This document shows positions 21,295 through 34,765 of a DNA stretch of 64,000 bases, piece by piece. The DNA lies in the NCBI RefSeq assembly GCF_026213295.1, contig NC_079418.1, forward strand, positions 8,770,011 to 8,834,010. Direction: 5' to 3'. Source of the stretch: Gadus chalcogrammus (Eukaryota > Chordata > Actinopteri > Gadiformes > Gadidae). A model generated the notes under the pieces. It was not told the origin of the DNA, made no database searches, and saw nothing but the letters and a program-made list of their open reading frames with translations. A program made the translations under genes and the position numbers. Each line of letters begins with the position of its first letter. Positions within the stretch are counted from its first letter, which is position 1.

Positions 21295-21300
21295 GATGAG
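21279..21300. repeat. (GATGA)n LINE tail
   Basis: Four GATGA units at the LINE 3' end. Confidence 0.85.
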
Positions 21301-21416
21301 TTCCTGATGCAGTGTGTTTGTGTCCTAGACGGTGAGCAGATGGATGGAGACGAATGAGGAGGTGAATGACCCGGAGTTGGTCGCAGAGTGTAAGATGTCA
21401 GGGCTGAAAGTGAGCC

Positions 21417-21655
21417 AGACCGCCCCAGACCAAGGCCAGACCGCCCCGGACCAAGGCCAGACCAACCCGGACCAAGGCAAGACCACCTGGACCAAGGCCA
21501 GACCAACCCGGACCAAGGCCAGACCAACTCGGACCAAGGCCAGACCAACCCGGACCAAGGCCAGACCAACCCGGACCAAGGCCAGACCGACCCGGACCAA
21601 GGCCAGACCAACCCGGACCAAGGCCAGACCAACCCGGACCAAGGCCAGACCCCCG
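21417..21655. repeat. 21-bp coding-type minisatellite
   Basis: About 11 units of AACCCGGACCAAGGCCAGACC, equal to seven codons (NPDQGQT in one frame). One unit near 21483 is 20 bp long, which shifts the frame. Confidence 0.9.
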
Positions 21656-21697
21656 ATGAACCTTGTGAGCTCATTACACTGTTGTGTTTACCTGCTT

Positions 21698-21814
<117 letters not shown>

Positions 21815-22369
21815 ATACGTCAGAATAATCACAAAACATTGACTGACCGACTCTTACATTCACCGTCACTAAAACAGAACCCATAGCAGCAACAAACACA
21901 CAGCAGCCACTATGGAAGGACCTGGCCCAGGCCATGGGGAACCTAAAGGTACGGGTTAAGGGCCTCACACCCATGGACCCTCGAACCCCGGATCCAAGCC
22001 AGCTCCCCAATGTACCTGGTGAGCTGGCTGCATTGTTGTGTTTACCTTCTTGTGTGTGTCTACCTGCTTGTGAGTGTCTGTTTACCTGCTTGTGTGTGTT
22101 TGCCTTTTTGTGTATGTGTTTACCAGACAGAACACCCACAAAGGAGCTGGCCCAGGTCATGGGGAACCTGAGGTTCCGGGTGAAGGACCTCAAAAAGCAG
22201 AGGGCTGAACCAGGAACCACCTCCCGGCTTGAAGAGGAGAGGCCTTTGGGCCGCCCTTCAGGCCGGAGCCCCTTCCCAGGCCAGACCGCCCCGGACCCAA
22301 GCCAGATCCCTGAGGAACCTGGTGAGTTCGCTGCGTTGTTGTTTTTACCTGCTTGTGTATGTGTTTACC

Positions 22370-22627
<258 letters not shown>

Positions 22628-23159
22628 GTTTGCATTTATCTTTTGAGTTTTATATGTCACCATAATCACGAATCATTGACTGAGCGACTCTCTCACCGTC
22701 TCTGACAGCAGACAGGGCCCCAAGAAAGGACCTGTCCCAGGTCATGGGGAACGTGAGGGTCCGGGTGAGGGCACTAAGAGAGCAGAGGGTTGGAACAACT
22801 CCCACCGCCCTGCCAGATCAGGAGGAGGTGAAGCCTTTGGGCCGCCCTTCACGCCAGAACCCCTTCAGGCGTATTAAGACGGCCTGGGCCGAAACCAAGG
22901 CCGTCGTCCCCACCGACGCCCCCCGAACACCCCTGAACAGCAGGATGTGGTCAATGAGGCTGAGGAGGAAGGGGAAGCCACAAAGCAGGCTGAGGGGAAG
23001 GGCCCTAGGCCTCGGATCAGCAAGTGGCTGAACCTTAGAATCAAGGACCTTTCAACATTTGCTGCCCGGTTCCATTGTAGGTAGTAAAAAAGAAAAGAAG
23101 AAAGAAGAAAGAAAAAAAAATAGCATATTAAAAACAAAAATAAAAAAATGCACAATATA

Positions 23160-23505
23160 ATGTATTACGGCACCATTGTACAGACAAAGTGTGTACGTCA
23201 AACAACTGAAGTGACCCGACCAGGTCGACATCGATATGACATCATGAAGGAGTGAAACCCCAGCTTTGTCTGAGCCCGGGTGAATTTAAACAAAGTAGTC
23301 AAACATCTGATGGGACCCAACCAAGTCCTCATCGGTGTTACATCACACTGAGGTGTGTAATGCTTTGTTTAAATTCACCTGCGCTTGGACCAAGCTGCGG
23401 TTTCTCTCCAGTGTGATGTCACATCGATGTGGACCTGGTCGGGTCCCATCCGATGTTGGACGTAAACACTTTGTTTCAATTCACCTGGGCCCAACTGCCA
23501 ATTCA
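23160..23505. mobile_element. Palindromic MITE-like repeat
   Basis: Blocks of GTGAATTTAAACAAAG, GGGACCCAACCAAGTC and ACATCACACTG occur on both strands: twice in one direction and once or twice mirrored. The block order gives a fold-back structure. No coding potential; exact ends uncertain. Confidence 0.55.
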
Positions 23506-24775
23506 TTTATATAAAATCAAATAAAAGTGTTTGCCGAAATCTTCGTCCTCTCGTGTCTGTTTATAGAAGTATATGTATATCTATACTCAATGGCAGACAC
23601 ACACTCTTTGATACACACGTGTGTGAGCGTGCACACACACAACAACAGCAGGTGGTGGAAGAAGAACCTAAAAGCCATACTTGAGTAAAAGTAGATATCT
23701 TCCCAGAAAAGGGCACTGGTAAAATTAAAAGGCACCCAATAGAATATGACTTGAGTAAAAGTCTTCAAGCATCTGATATTAATTGCACTTAAGTATCAAA
23801 GGTAATTTTCTGATAGTATATGTACTGACGTATTGAAAGTAAAAGTACAAGTAAATACAGCAAATCAACAAATGTTTTAGTCAGTCGGATGGTAATTTCC
23901 TTGCTTTATTGGGCGTCACCCTAATTTAAATTAAGCTTCAACTTTGAAATTCGCAGGGATAACTCAGCACGATGAAAAATAACCCCCTCCACAATGAAGA
24001 CAAGAGGTTTAAATTACAATAAAGTTAGTTCGAGGACAGAACAATATCTGTTCTTTTATGGTGCGGGGGAGTTTATAAACATAATATTAGGGTCCAAGTT
24101 AGGCCAACAACTCAAAACGTGCACTGTGCACTGTGAAACTTATGGCAAAGCAAGGTCAAATATTGAATATAAATATTTGAAATATCGGGCCAGGTGATCA
24201 TTAAATGAACAGGCGATCCAATTCAGGCCATAATGTGTGCCAGTTTTATGTAATAAATAGACCTCACCCTTTCCCCACAGTGACTGAAAGACTCAGAGAA
24301 GTGGAGAAACACTTGTCACTGCACTGCGTCTTGCGTTTCAACACCATTAAGGTGGAGTTGAGCTTTGGGTGGAGGTGTGTGGAGGGTGGAGGACAGGTGC
24401 AGCGAAGCACAGCCAGCAGCAGCCCTAGTCTCCCTGGTCTGGAAGATAGAAAGAAAATGATCGAGTTGGAGTGTTCCTGCCCCAAAGTGTGTTTGCACAT
24501 GGGCAGCTCTACACTGCCTTTAGCAGAGGGAAGTGTGCCAGAGCCGTAAGGGTGTTTGTTGGAGACCACAAGGACGGCCTGACAGACAACATTGTGTATT
24601 CAGAACTGCTCTCAGTGCACTGTGGCTGACGAAAAAGTGATACATATTACCCTGTGAACATTTTTGCAATACAATGTTACCAGTTCACTTCACTGTGTGA
24701 CTGGGTCTACGTATTTATTTTGTGATTTGATCTCGCACTTAATCTTTTGGCACACTGAGAGGAGTTGCTATAGAT
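23506..24775. other. Gap: common fish repeat at 23655-23880, otherwise unassigned
   Basis: 23655-23880 contains ACTTGAGTAAAAGT and TTAAGTATCAAAGGTA motifs, often seen as interspersed repeats in teleosts (recognition by eye). A 114-codon frame at 24205-24549 follows an acceptor-like TTTCCCCACAG, but I cannot support it as a gene. Confidence 0.35.
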
Positions 24776-25014
24776 TACCATTGATTGTCTCCACACATGT
24801 GTGCGATGACAATCAAAGGATTCTGAAACTCATGACCCACTAGAGGTTGGAAGCTCTAGTATGTATAAATACAAAGAAATTGTCCTCGTACTTAATACAC
24901 TGATTATTTTAAAGACTTCAACCTTATTGTTGCTGTTCTGTTTCCTGGTTTGATCTGTGGTGTTTCTGAAAGTGTTTTACAGGTTAGACTGTGTGTGTTT
25001 GTGTCTGTTTGTTT

Positions 25015-25032
25015 GTGTGTGTGTGTGTGTGT

Positions 25033-25115
<83 letters not shown>

Positions 25116-25117
25116 GC

Positions 25118-25215
<98 letters not shown>

Positions 25216-25232
25216 GTGTGTGTGTGTGTGTG
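25015..25232. repeat. (TG)n microsatellite
   Basis: Two long TG runs separated by GCGTGGCACA. Confidence 0.97.
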
Positions 25233-25817
25233 TTAACTACGTGCAATGGGGTGAATCTGGCCTAAGTCTCATGACCCCAGGGTTCTGCTGTGTTCTTTTT
25301 GGAAAAAAGTGCCCCCCTCAGGATCGCTTGTAACTCACTTTATTTGGTAAAGGTTCGTTATGGTATCTATGAAGCAAAAGGAGAGGAATTGTATATGATC
25401 GCGTGGAGATACGCTTAGCTGGGTATCCGTGGATGCCCTTCCTGGAGCGTTCTCCCCCCCTGGGCTATGTGTTGTGACTTTAATATTGGGCAGGCGTGGC
25501 CTCCGTAATGTGCTCTGATTGGCTAAGCATGGTGCTCCCACCTCCTTGAGGCCCGTATGTGTACTCGGTGCTTGTCCCTTGTGGCTATGTGTGGGCATTA
25601 CAAGTGGGTTAGTGGCTTGGTGCTGACCTCTTGTGGCTACAAGTGTAGTGTGGGCACTACACTTGTTTTTGTGGCCTTGAGTGTCTGGATTTCTCAGACC
25701 CCTGGCCTGCTTGTATCTCCAGAATTGATACATGAATGAATGGCTCCTTGCGTGGAGCGGACGCCTCCCTAGGCTCCAAGGACGTATTTGGCCTGTTAGT
25801 ATGAGCGTGTGAATGTA

Positions 25818-26098
25818 TGTCACAGTTCAGAGGTTCAGAGGACTGCGCAGCATCACAGGGCCAGAGTCTAGGGTCATGGGGTCAAGCTCCCTCTATCATG
25901 CGGGAGGTTGTCAGAGTCATTCGGTTCACCTGTGTTCCACGTATTTAAGTAGTCTAGTTTATACCCTAGTTTGTCAGTTCCTTGTTTGTTGTAGGTTTGT
26001 TTCTATCTACCTGTTTATAAGAAGTAAAGCTGCCTTGCACCGACTGTTCTGAGTCTGATCTCGATGTTTGGGGTCACCTCCCAGCACAAGCTGTGACA
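25818..26098 (+). mobile_element. LTR of a retrotransposon
   Basis: 281 bp starting TGTCACAG and ending CTGTGACA, a perfect 8-bp terminal inverted repeat with TG...CA ends as in LTRs. It contains a GTATTTAAGT TATA-like site near 25941 and AAGTAAAGC near 26022. No gag-pol reading frame lies beside it. A truncated inverted copy is on the left arm. Confidence 0.65.
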
Positions 26099-26533
26099 CG
26101 ATCACTGTTTCAAGACAGCCCCACCAAATGCAAATATATATTATGGCACGTTTTCATCGGCGGATGCGGGTCGGTTCGGTATGCAAAGGTGCGGCACGGT
26201 TCGCGTCTCCACCGCAAAAGGTGGGCTTGGTCCGGACTGAGCCGTGATGAGCCTTACTCATCTCACAGTACTCCTCCGTTTGGGTACTGAGACTTCTAAA
26301 AGGGTGCCTTAAGTTCAAGCTACAACCGCCGTCCGTTGATTGGTCAACAGAATAGTCACTTCCGCAAACACATTACCCGCAAAGTATTTCTGGACAACGG
26401 CGAAAGCTTTGTTTTTTGAAGAAAATGACAGTTTGCCGTCCTTCTTCGACGTTGTTGCTCTTTGTTTATTTGTCGTGTTTTTCATTTTCCTTGGATTTAT
26501 CAGCAGGCTACACTGTGTCGGGCTGCTATGAGG
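26099..26533. other. Gap: transposon-like debris
   Basis: GC-rich piece at 26140-26300 (GGTGCGGCACGGTTCGCG, CCGCAAAAGG) resembling ends of fish MITEs, then sequence mirrored at 15711-15930 on the left arm. No gene. Confidence 0.4.
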
Positions 26534-27752
26534 TGAGCTACGCGGTGCATGGGGCCCCAGTGTTAGGGGCGCCACACTGCGCCCAGTGCCCACTTATTTA
26601 TTTGCAATTTTTTTTTTCTCATCACAGAAATGTTTATTTTAATTTTATTTTTTTATAAAAATCTAAGTTACAAACTGAAAATAATATCAAACTATTTAGC
26701 CACCTCTAACATTAGTCTCTAACAAGACTGCAAGCAGCCAAGAGGCTGAGCAGCCCGTTGCTAAGCACCAGTCATTTGCTCTCTTGTGATAGGCTATCCG
26801 TATCATCACGTAGTTTGTATTTTACATCTATAATATGGACATTATTGGCTTCATGCACAGAAAAGCCTTGCCAGGCTGCCTGATTAGTCTTATTTTCCCC
26901 CTTGTTTTGTTATAGGCCTATTCTTTTGTTATGATGTATGAACAATGTTGCAATGTGAATTAATAAGGAACTGAATTAGTAGGCTAGCGAGACACTGTTA
27001 AGGCATGTTAAAAACTATTGCCTGCCTGCCTTAGGCCCAGCCTAAATTATTTATTTTCTTTTATGTACATGCGATATTCTGCGATATTTTCTTTATAACT
27101 GTATGGTAGAAATGTCTCTGTGGAACTTATTATAGTCTCTCGCTCTCTCTCTTTTCCTCTCTCTGTCTAGAAATAAGCCCTTTGTATTTAATGAACCTAC
27201 AATTGCTTAAAGGGGACATATCATTCCACCAGGTGTGAGTGTGATTAGCCGTTACAAGCCGTTTTCAAAATGCGCAGCATTGTGACATCACAGTTGGGCG
27301 TGTCCACCTAGCTGCGTGACGGATAGATGAGCAACGTTTACTTCAGTCCACTGGGTAGGCCGGTAGACTGATCTATCCAGCACACATCTAGGTGGACACG
27401 CCCACCTGTGATGTCACAATGCTGCACATTTTCAAACCTGCTTGTAATGGCTAACGACACTCACACCTGGTGGTATGATATGTCCCCTTTAACAGACATA
27501 AACAAATATTGACACAAATGAATATGGACACTTATTAGACAGCACTCCTTTGACATTTATTTCGATAATGATATTCATTATTTCATACAGTGTAAACGTA
27601 AATGCATCTTGGGCACATAGCCAGCCAGTCAAGGAATGTGGAATTCTGCACTTAAATCTGCAAAGTGAGTGGTAGGCTTATGTTGGTTTGTGGGAGGGGC
27701 CTTATGGTTGGACTCTGCAGGGGGGCCCCGGATAATTGTGCTACGCCACTGA
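26534..27752 (-). mobile_element. hAT copy on right arm, inner terminus deleted
   Basis: Inverted relative of 14777-15702. The outer end CTACGCCACTG is intact at 27752. The inner end lacks about 30 bp, including the terminal CAGTGGCG and the target duplication. A TTAA element is nested inside. Confidence 0.7.
27207..27492. mobile_element. TTAA-flanked MITE with long TIRs
   Basis: Bounded by TTAA on both sides, with mirrored ends AGGGGACATATCAT and long inverted repeats containing CACACCTGGTG and GGACACGCCCACCTG. The left arm keeps the empty site (GTTGCTTAACTAG near 14990). TTAA targets are typical of piggyBac or Kolobok types. Confidence 0.75.
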
Positions 27753-27754
27753 TA

Positions 27755-27857
27755 AGTGCTTTTTAAATTTAAAAAAATCGTAGGATGTATCGAACTGTGG
27801 GTCAAAAATCGTGATACAAACCGAATAGTGAGTTGGTGGATCGTTACAGCCCTAGTT
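27755..27857. mobile_element. Transposon end fragment
   Basis: Ends in a hAT-like terminus (minus strand TAGGGCTGTAACGATCC). The hAT copy at 26534-27752 abuts it, so it was probably the target. Confidence 0.45.
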
Positions 27858-28110
27858 GTTTGAGATTCAGAATATCGTCTGGTGGCTCACACAGCTTTTG
27901 GCCGTGATAATATATATTATATGATATAGATATCTATGTATAATATGATATTCTTTAGATATAGATCTCCCGGACTCCCGCCGGAGCACCCGGAGTGTTC
28001 TAGGACAGTGGTTTTCAAACTGTGGGGCGCGCCCCCCCTGGGGGGCGCCAGAGTTCTTCAGGGGGGGCGCGACGTGAGAAAACAATAAACCCGAAGAAAA
28101 ACCTGAAAGA

Positions 28111-29232
28111 TATGAGGGGCCGTTTAGGACATAACTAATTGAGACACTCTCACACACATACCTATGAAACACTCTTACACTCACTACTGAAACGCTCACA
28201 CTCACTACTGAAACACTCACACATACATACATACATACTCTTCTGAAACACTTACACATACATATGAGAAACACACACGCATACATACTTACCTCTGTGG
28301 CATATACACATACATATGAAATGCTTACTTATTTGAAATACAAGTGAAACATTTATACGTATCTATCTGAAACACTCATGCAAGCACATATTTGTATAAA
28401 TGTTTCAAATGTATGAATACGTTTTTCAGTTATATGTATGTATGCTCTTACATGAGGATGTGCAAGCGTTTCACATGTAGTATTCATACCAGTAATTTCA
28501 GTAGTGACGGTGAGAGCATTTCAATAGTGAATGTAAGAGTGTTTCATAGGTATGTGTGCATGAAATTCCAAGGTCAAGGTCGGCATTTAAACCGGAAGGC
28601 GGGAACAAAGAGTGCATTTTTGAACAGCCAGAGCGCGCCAATCTGAGCCAAAAAAACTGAAATGTCAGTCACGCTCTTCACCGTTGGCTTAGATTGGCTG
28701 AAATGTCACGCTCTTCACCGTTGGCTTAGAAACCGGCACTCTTTGTTCCCGCCTTCCGGTTTAAATGCCGACCTTGACCTTGGAATTTCATGCACACTAT
28801 GAAACACTCTTACATTCACTATTGAAACGCTCTCACCGTCACTACTGAAATTATTGGTATGAATACTACATGTGAAACGCTTGCACATCCTCATGTAAGA
28901 GCATACATACATATAACTGAAAAACGTATTCATACATTTGAAACATTTATACAAATATGTGCTTGCATGAGTGTTTCAGATAGATACGTATAAATGTTTC
29001 ACTTGTATGAATGTAAGCATTTCATATGTATGTGTATATGCCACAGAGGTATGTATGTATGTATGCGTGTGTGTTTCTCATATGTATGTGTAAGTGTTTC
29101 AGACGAGTATGTATGTATGTGTGAGTGTTTCAGTAGTGAGTGTGTGAGCATTTCAGTAGTGAGTGTAAGAGTGTTTCATAGGTCTGTGTGTGAGAGTGTC
29201 TCAATGAGTTATGTCCTAAACGGCCCCTCATA
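28111..29232. mobile_element. 1.1-kb palindromic element, TATGAGGGGCCG family
   Basis: The whole element is a mirror around about 28672. Outer ends are TATGAGGGGCCGTTTAGGAC and GTCCTAAACGGCCCCTCATA. The arms are rich in GAAACACTC/GAGTGTTTC spaced repeats. A TA duplication is possible but cannot be told apart from the repeat. A second member lies at 41834-42842. Confidence 0.8.
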
Positions 29233-29269
29233 GAAAGACGATGATTCAAATCATCAGTCGTACTTCAAC

Positions 29270-29640
29270 TGTAGAAGTAACATAACTAAATCAATTTTCA
29301 ACCGTTTATCTTCGTGCAAACCATTTACAAATCTACACACTTGTATCTTCAATAATATCGAAACAGAATTTCGATATAATTTAAAATGCCTTCAGAATCA
29401 CAGTTTTAGTTTCATACTGCTTCGTTTTCAGCTGTTTTCATTGAAGACGTCAGCCCATTCTGATACACCTACTTCTAGACATCGTAACTCATTCCTTTTT
29501 CAACCGTTTACCATCGTTCAAACCATTAAACAAATCTAAACACTTGTATCTTCAATACTATCGAAACGGAATTTTGATAGCATTTATACTTTTTTCAGAA
29601 TCACAGTTTTATTTTCAAACCGGCGTCGTTTTCAGTTGGT
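29270..29640. repeat. Tandem duplication, ~210-bp period
   Basis: Two diverged units sharing TCAACCGTTTA, CACTTGTATCTTCAATA and TCAGAATCACAGTTTTA in the same order. No coding potential. Confidence 0.65.
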
Positions 29641-30093
29641 TATAATAATTGAGGTCACCATAGCAACGCCGTTAAACAAACCCCGCCGAATAGTCGAATC
29701 TCTGGACTGAAAAGGCAGATCTGATTCGACTCAGAGTCCCTGAATGAATCTGTAAACTGGCAGTTTACACAGATTAAGATGTTCAAATGTATTTAAAAAA
29801 GGTTAAGCTAAACATGCTTAGATAAAGTTGTTACATTTTGTTGTTTAAAAACGCAAAAAGATGTAATGTTTCAGAAATATGTTTGAAAAATATGTTAAAA
29901 AATTTGTTTCAAATGTTTCAAAAATATGTTCCAAATGTTTTAAAATTATGATCGGAGATGTTTGAAATGTGTAAAATAATTAAAATAGCTTTCAAAACAC
30001 AGGTATTTAGAAAAAAAAATTGGGGGGGGGGGGGCTCAGCTGAATTTTTTTCTCTGAGGGGGGGCTCACTCTCTCACACTTTGAAAACCCCTG

Positions 30094-30797
30094 CCCTATG
30101 TAATATCCTGCCCCTTGCAAGCCCACCCCCCTAAACCCCCCGTTGATTCTACTGATGTCTAAACGACATCGATGTCCGCATATAAAGCATCAAGTGTGAA
30201 TCGCCCTCAGGGAAAAATCTCCTGGTATACAAACTCGGCAAAAACGTCTGAAAACGCCTTATAAGTAGAAAATGATTATGCTTGCCTCATTACGTAATAG
30301 ATGAACCAAAATGTTATGCGGTGACACATTATAGGAAAAAAAAAATTATATTATGCGCTCAGAAATTTGTTACATTATCGACTGGGGTTTCCACATTATT
30401 GCTATGGGTTTAACTAGAGGTTGAGCGTGCGCAATGCGCACACGGACACTGCAGTATCTTTAATAACTGAATATGTCTGTGGCGGTTTGGTTCCCAACAG
30501 ACCACAAAAAATCAAGATTCAGGTGAAAGTTATTTACAACATGTAACATTTCCCATAGACCTCTTGGTTATTATGAATAAAATAAAAAATTCGCTTCAAA
30601 TCACGTTCCATGTTAGGATTATGACAAATATATTGATATCAGAGCCCTAAAGACCAAAACTGAGAGAAAAAAAAGAGAGAGGAAAAGAGAGAGAGCGAGA
30701 GACTACAATAAGTTCCATAGAAGCAATGCGTCATCAGTCCTCTCAGGCCTCCAAACCCTCTTCATCAAATGCCACTCATCCTCCAACACAAAAGCAG
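30094..30797. other. Gap: no gene seen
   Basis: AT-rich sequence with a GAGA purine run at 30662-30702. Nothing else recognised. Confidence 0.4.
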
Positions 30798-30921
<124 letters not shown>

Positions 30922-30947
30922 TTTGCCCGCCCGCCCGTTTTTTTATT

Positions 30948-31498
30948 CTACCACCGACGCAGAGTCACTGAGGCATCACTCCATACCCAAAACCCAGGGA
31001 GGAGGTCCTCCTGGGTGAAGGTGGACTGGAAGGTGTGGATGAGTGTCAGTGTGTCTGAGGACCCTCCTCCATCTGGGGACACTCTGTAGAAGGACAGAGT
31101 GCCAGCAGGCCGGTCCAGATACACTCCTACTCTGGTAGAGCCAGCGGGGGGGAGATTTCTAGCTGTCTCTCTATTCTTGAACACGGTAGCGTAACCACCA
31201 TCATCACGACAAACAAGAGTCCAGGACATGTTGTTCCGTCCAAGCAAGCTTTTATCATCCCTTTCTTTCCTTGGGATCCCTCGGTATGTCACTCCTATCT
31301 CAACGCGTTTTTCCCACTCTACTTCCCAGTAATGGCGGCCAGTCAGAACCTCCCTACACAACACCTGGTACCAGTAGTCAAATCTATCTGGGTGATCAGG
31401 GAACCGCTGGTCTCCAGGCCGCGTCACCTTTCTGTTGTCCTCAGACAGAGAGAGTCCTTCGCGGGGCGTGTTTGGGTCCAGTGTGAGCTCACAGGCAT
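30948..31498 (-). CDS. PRY-SPRY (B30.2) exon, probably 3' end of the NLR gene
   Basis: The exon begins after the acceptor CTCCATCAG (phase 1) and ends at a TAG, giving about 183 residues. PRY part: '[20 protein letters not shown]' and '[20 protein letters not shown]'. SPRY part: '[18 protein letters not shown]', '[17 protein letters not shown]', '[14 protein letters not shown]'. In fish, this exon type closes many NLR and TRIM genes; it usually acts as a protein-interaction or ligand-recognition module. The same-strand NLR lies 12.5 kb upstream. LRR2 ends in phase 2 while this exon starts in phase 1, so a linker exon is needed and was not found. It could instead be a lone exon or belong to another gene. 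Confidence 0.8.
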
Positions 31499-32262
31499 CT
31501 GATGGAGAACAAGACATGATTAGCTGCTGAACAATTCTTCATCAACATCATCATTATCATCATCACTTGTACTGTTCTCCTGCATTCTTCTATTTTTTTT
31601 CTTTCAGACTCTTTTTTTGGTAGCGCTCTGCTCTTCAAATATTAACATAGAAAGACAAAAAATGATCATGTTATAGGTACTATAGTGGAATCATGTGCTG
31701 TCGATCTAAGCAATTTGACACATTGTGTTTAAAATAATTAGTTAAAGTTAAATATAAATACCATGTGTGTGTGAGTGGTTGTCCCAATCAAAACATTGTA
31801 ACCAAGACAAATGTACAAAGTGCATTTACTCCCTCAATAAATACACTACGTAAACCTATATTATGCATCAAAATGTTTACACACATGTTGTATTCAGCCT
31901 TCAAATGGACACATGTGTAACCACAGACTGAACAAGTTGAGCTCAGATAGTGGCTGGAGATTAACTGATGAACCATATAACTGGTTCATATATACTATAT
32001 ATACATAGATATGTACTCATGCATACATACTCTGCATACATAGACATGTAGTCATACATACATACTATATGTACATAGACATGTGCTCATACATAAATAC
32101 TATACATAGATAGCCATGTAGGCCTACTCATACATTCTTACTCTATATACATAGATATGTACTCATGCATACATATTATATGTAACTAGAAATGTACAGA
32201 TAGATACCTACAAATAAACATCATAAGTCATAAGTACACATACAGGCTGTAAATAAACGTAT
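31499..32262. other. Gap: intron-like; ATAC-type imperfect repeat
   Basis: 31980-32215 has many CATACATACT / ACATAGACATGT variants. Otherwise no recognised feature. Confidence 0.45.
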
Positions 32263-33176
32263 GGTTTGTCAACCCAGTCGCCAAGAAAAAACGTCAGTGG
32301 TGTACGTTTCCATGAACACTGAATACGTAGCATTTCAACGTAAAAAATAGCGTGTTATACCTACGGTATCCTTGTGTGCCGCTGTGGAGGCGGGTTTCGG
32401 GGTTTGGGTTTCACGGCTTTCGCGGCAAATTGTGGACACGATTGTTTAGGGGGGGGGGGGGGGGGGGAGGGAGACTGTTGTTGACCGGGGAGGGGGGGGG
32501 GGGAGAGACACGTTTGTTGAGTATGGAAAGCCAAGAAGGCCACAATCCGGACCTAGAATGGCGCGGTAAAAGTGCAAAACCGCACGGAATCCGTACGGTT
32601 TGGCAAGAATTCCGTACGGATTCCGTACGGTTTCCGTACGGATTCCGTACGGTTTTGAATGACTAATAGCCGCGGCTATTAGTCATTCACTCCGGCTATT
32701 AGTCATTCACTCCGGCTATTAGTTATTCACTCCGGCTATTAGGTATGCAGAACGAGCCCCTCCCTCTTCTTTGCTTGACCGCTAAAAGTTTGAAGGCTGT
32801 CTAACCGATCAGAGCTGCAGTGCCTCGATGTTTCGCTGTAACATAAAGCTGTGTTGTCTTTACTAGTTTCACTACAATGTAATGACCACCATTAGCTAGT
32901 GGAAAATACATTTGTGTCTAGTAGCCTACAGTGATATAATTGTATATGTTAGGCTATATATTGAGATGGCAGTGTGCGAAATACCCGACAATATTCGGGG
33001 ATGTCCTCATCCCCAGATTGTTCTCGATATGCAGTCGCCTGCTAGGCCATAACATTACATAACATGAACTGAATAAATGCCAGGTATATAGCATATCGGA
33101 GACGGGCACACAATCAGTGCATTTGCAAATGAGAGCCTGCAGTATGACCGATCTTGTGACATGTGGTCGGAGAGAG

Positions 33177-33334
<158 letters not shown>

Positions 33335-33437
33335 AGAGCAAGTTGTTGAAGGAAGTGTTTCTATTTGACGTTACAATATTTCATGGATGCAAGCAAGCCA
33401 AGACGATCAATCTCTATATCTATAGCCTATACATGAC

Positions 33438-33554
<117 letters not shown>

Positions 33555-34361
33555 CACGCACACACTTTAAACACACTGGTAAAGCAATAGGAGCCTGCAT
33601 TGGCTAAAGTTGTTGCGATGCGCGTTATTTTATAACAGGGAGGGGCAAAGTTGTGCATTACAATGCAAACACGACAATAATTGGCACCGTTCTTGCGCAC
33701 TCAGAAGAACATGAACTGAATAAATGCCAGGTATATAGCATATCGGAGACGGGCACACAATCAGTGCATTTGCAAATGAGAGCCTGCAGTATGACCGATC
33801 TTGTGACATTATTTAACCATCCATCTACAGCTAATACGATCAGACAGATACATCATTGATCACATATAAGCCCATTACAAGCCCAACATCACCACGGCAG
33901 GTGCGCTCTCTCTCGCACATTCACACAATCACTCCAACTTCTCCAACTCCAAGGCAAGACTGTTTCAATAATACGACCACAAACAACCACAACTAAACAG
34001 CCTACATATCCACAACAATGCACAAAAATCAGTTCATTGCGTCTATCTTCTGTTTGCCGCACATGGCTAATTTGCATACTTGCACATGACGATCGGCTCC
34101 GCTTGTCAAAAAAATAGAACGTAGGCCTATTTGTGAATAAATGCTTTTCATTCTGAATACTGGACTTGGTGAGCTTAAATATGCGACAATTAAGTGACCT
34201 TTAGTGAGATGGCCTAAAACGTAATACAAATGAATTATTCTAGGACATAGGCTTTCAGGATCAATGTAATGCACAACTTTGCCCCTCCCTGTTATAAAAT
34301 AACGCGCATCGCAACAACTTTAGCCAATGCAGGCTCCTATTGCTTTACCAGTGTGTGCGTG

Positions 34362-34512
<151 letters not shown>

Positions 34513-34613
34513 GTCATGTAGGCTATAGATATAGAGATTGATTGTCTTGGCTTGCTTGCATCCATGAAATATTGTAACGTCAAATAGAAACACTTCCTTC
34601 AACAACTTGCTCT

Positions 34614-34765
<152 letters not shown>

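Larger units (their letters stand above)
24776..27752 (-). repeat. Right arm of large inverted repeat
   Basis: Reverse-complement partner of 14777-17150, longer because it holds a complete LTR end and a TTAA-type insertion (27207-27492). Its outer edge ends exactly at the hAT terminus CGCCACTG, as does the left arm. Confidence 0.8.
28006..30093. mobile_element. hAT-like element carrying a nested palindrome
   Basis: Begins CAGTGGTTTTCAAACTGTG and ends CACTTTGAAAACCCCTG, good inverted repeats. The 8-bp flanks (TTCTAGGA, CCCTATGT) do not match, so pairing of these ends is likely but not proven. It encloses the 1.1-kb palindrome at 28111-29232 and a tandem duplication at about 29270-29640. No transposase. 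Confidence 0.6.

Noticed and set aside
24205..24549. 114-codon ORF after an acceptor-like site
   Set aside because: No partner exons, no known domain, and a longer antisense frame overlaps it.
31271..31486. Plus-strand ORF over the PRY-SPRY exon
   Set aside because: Antisense shadow of the real minus-strand exon.
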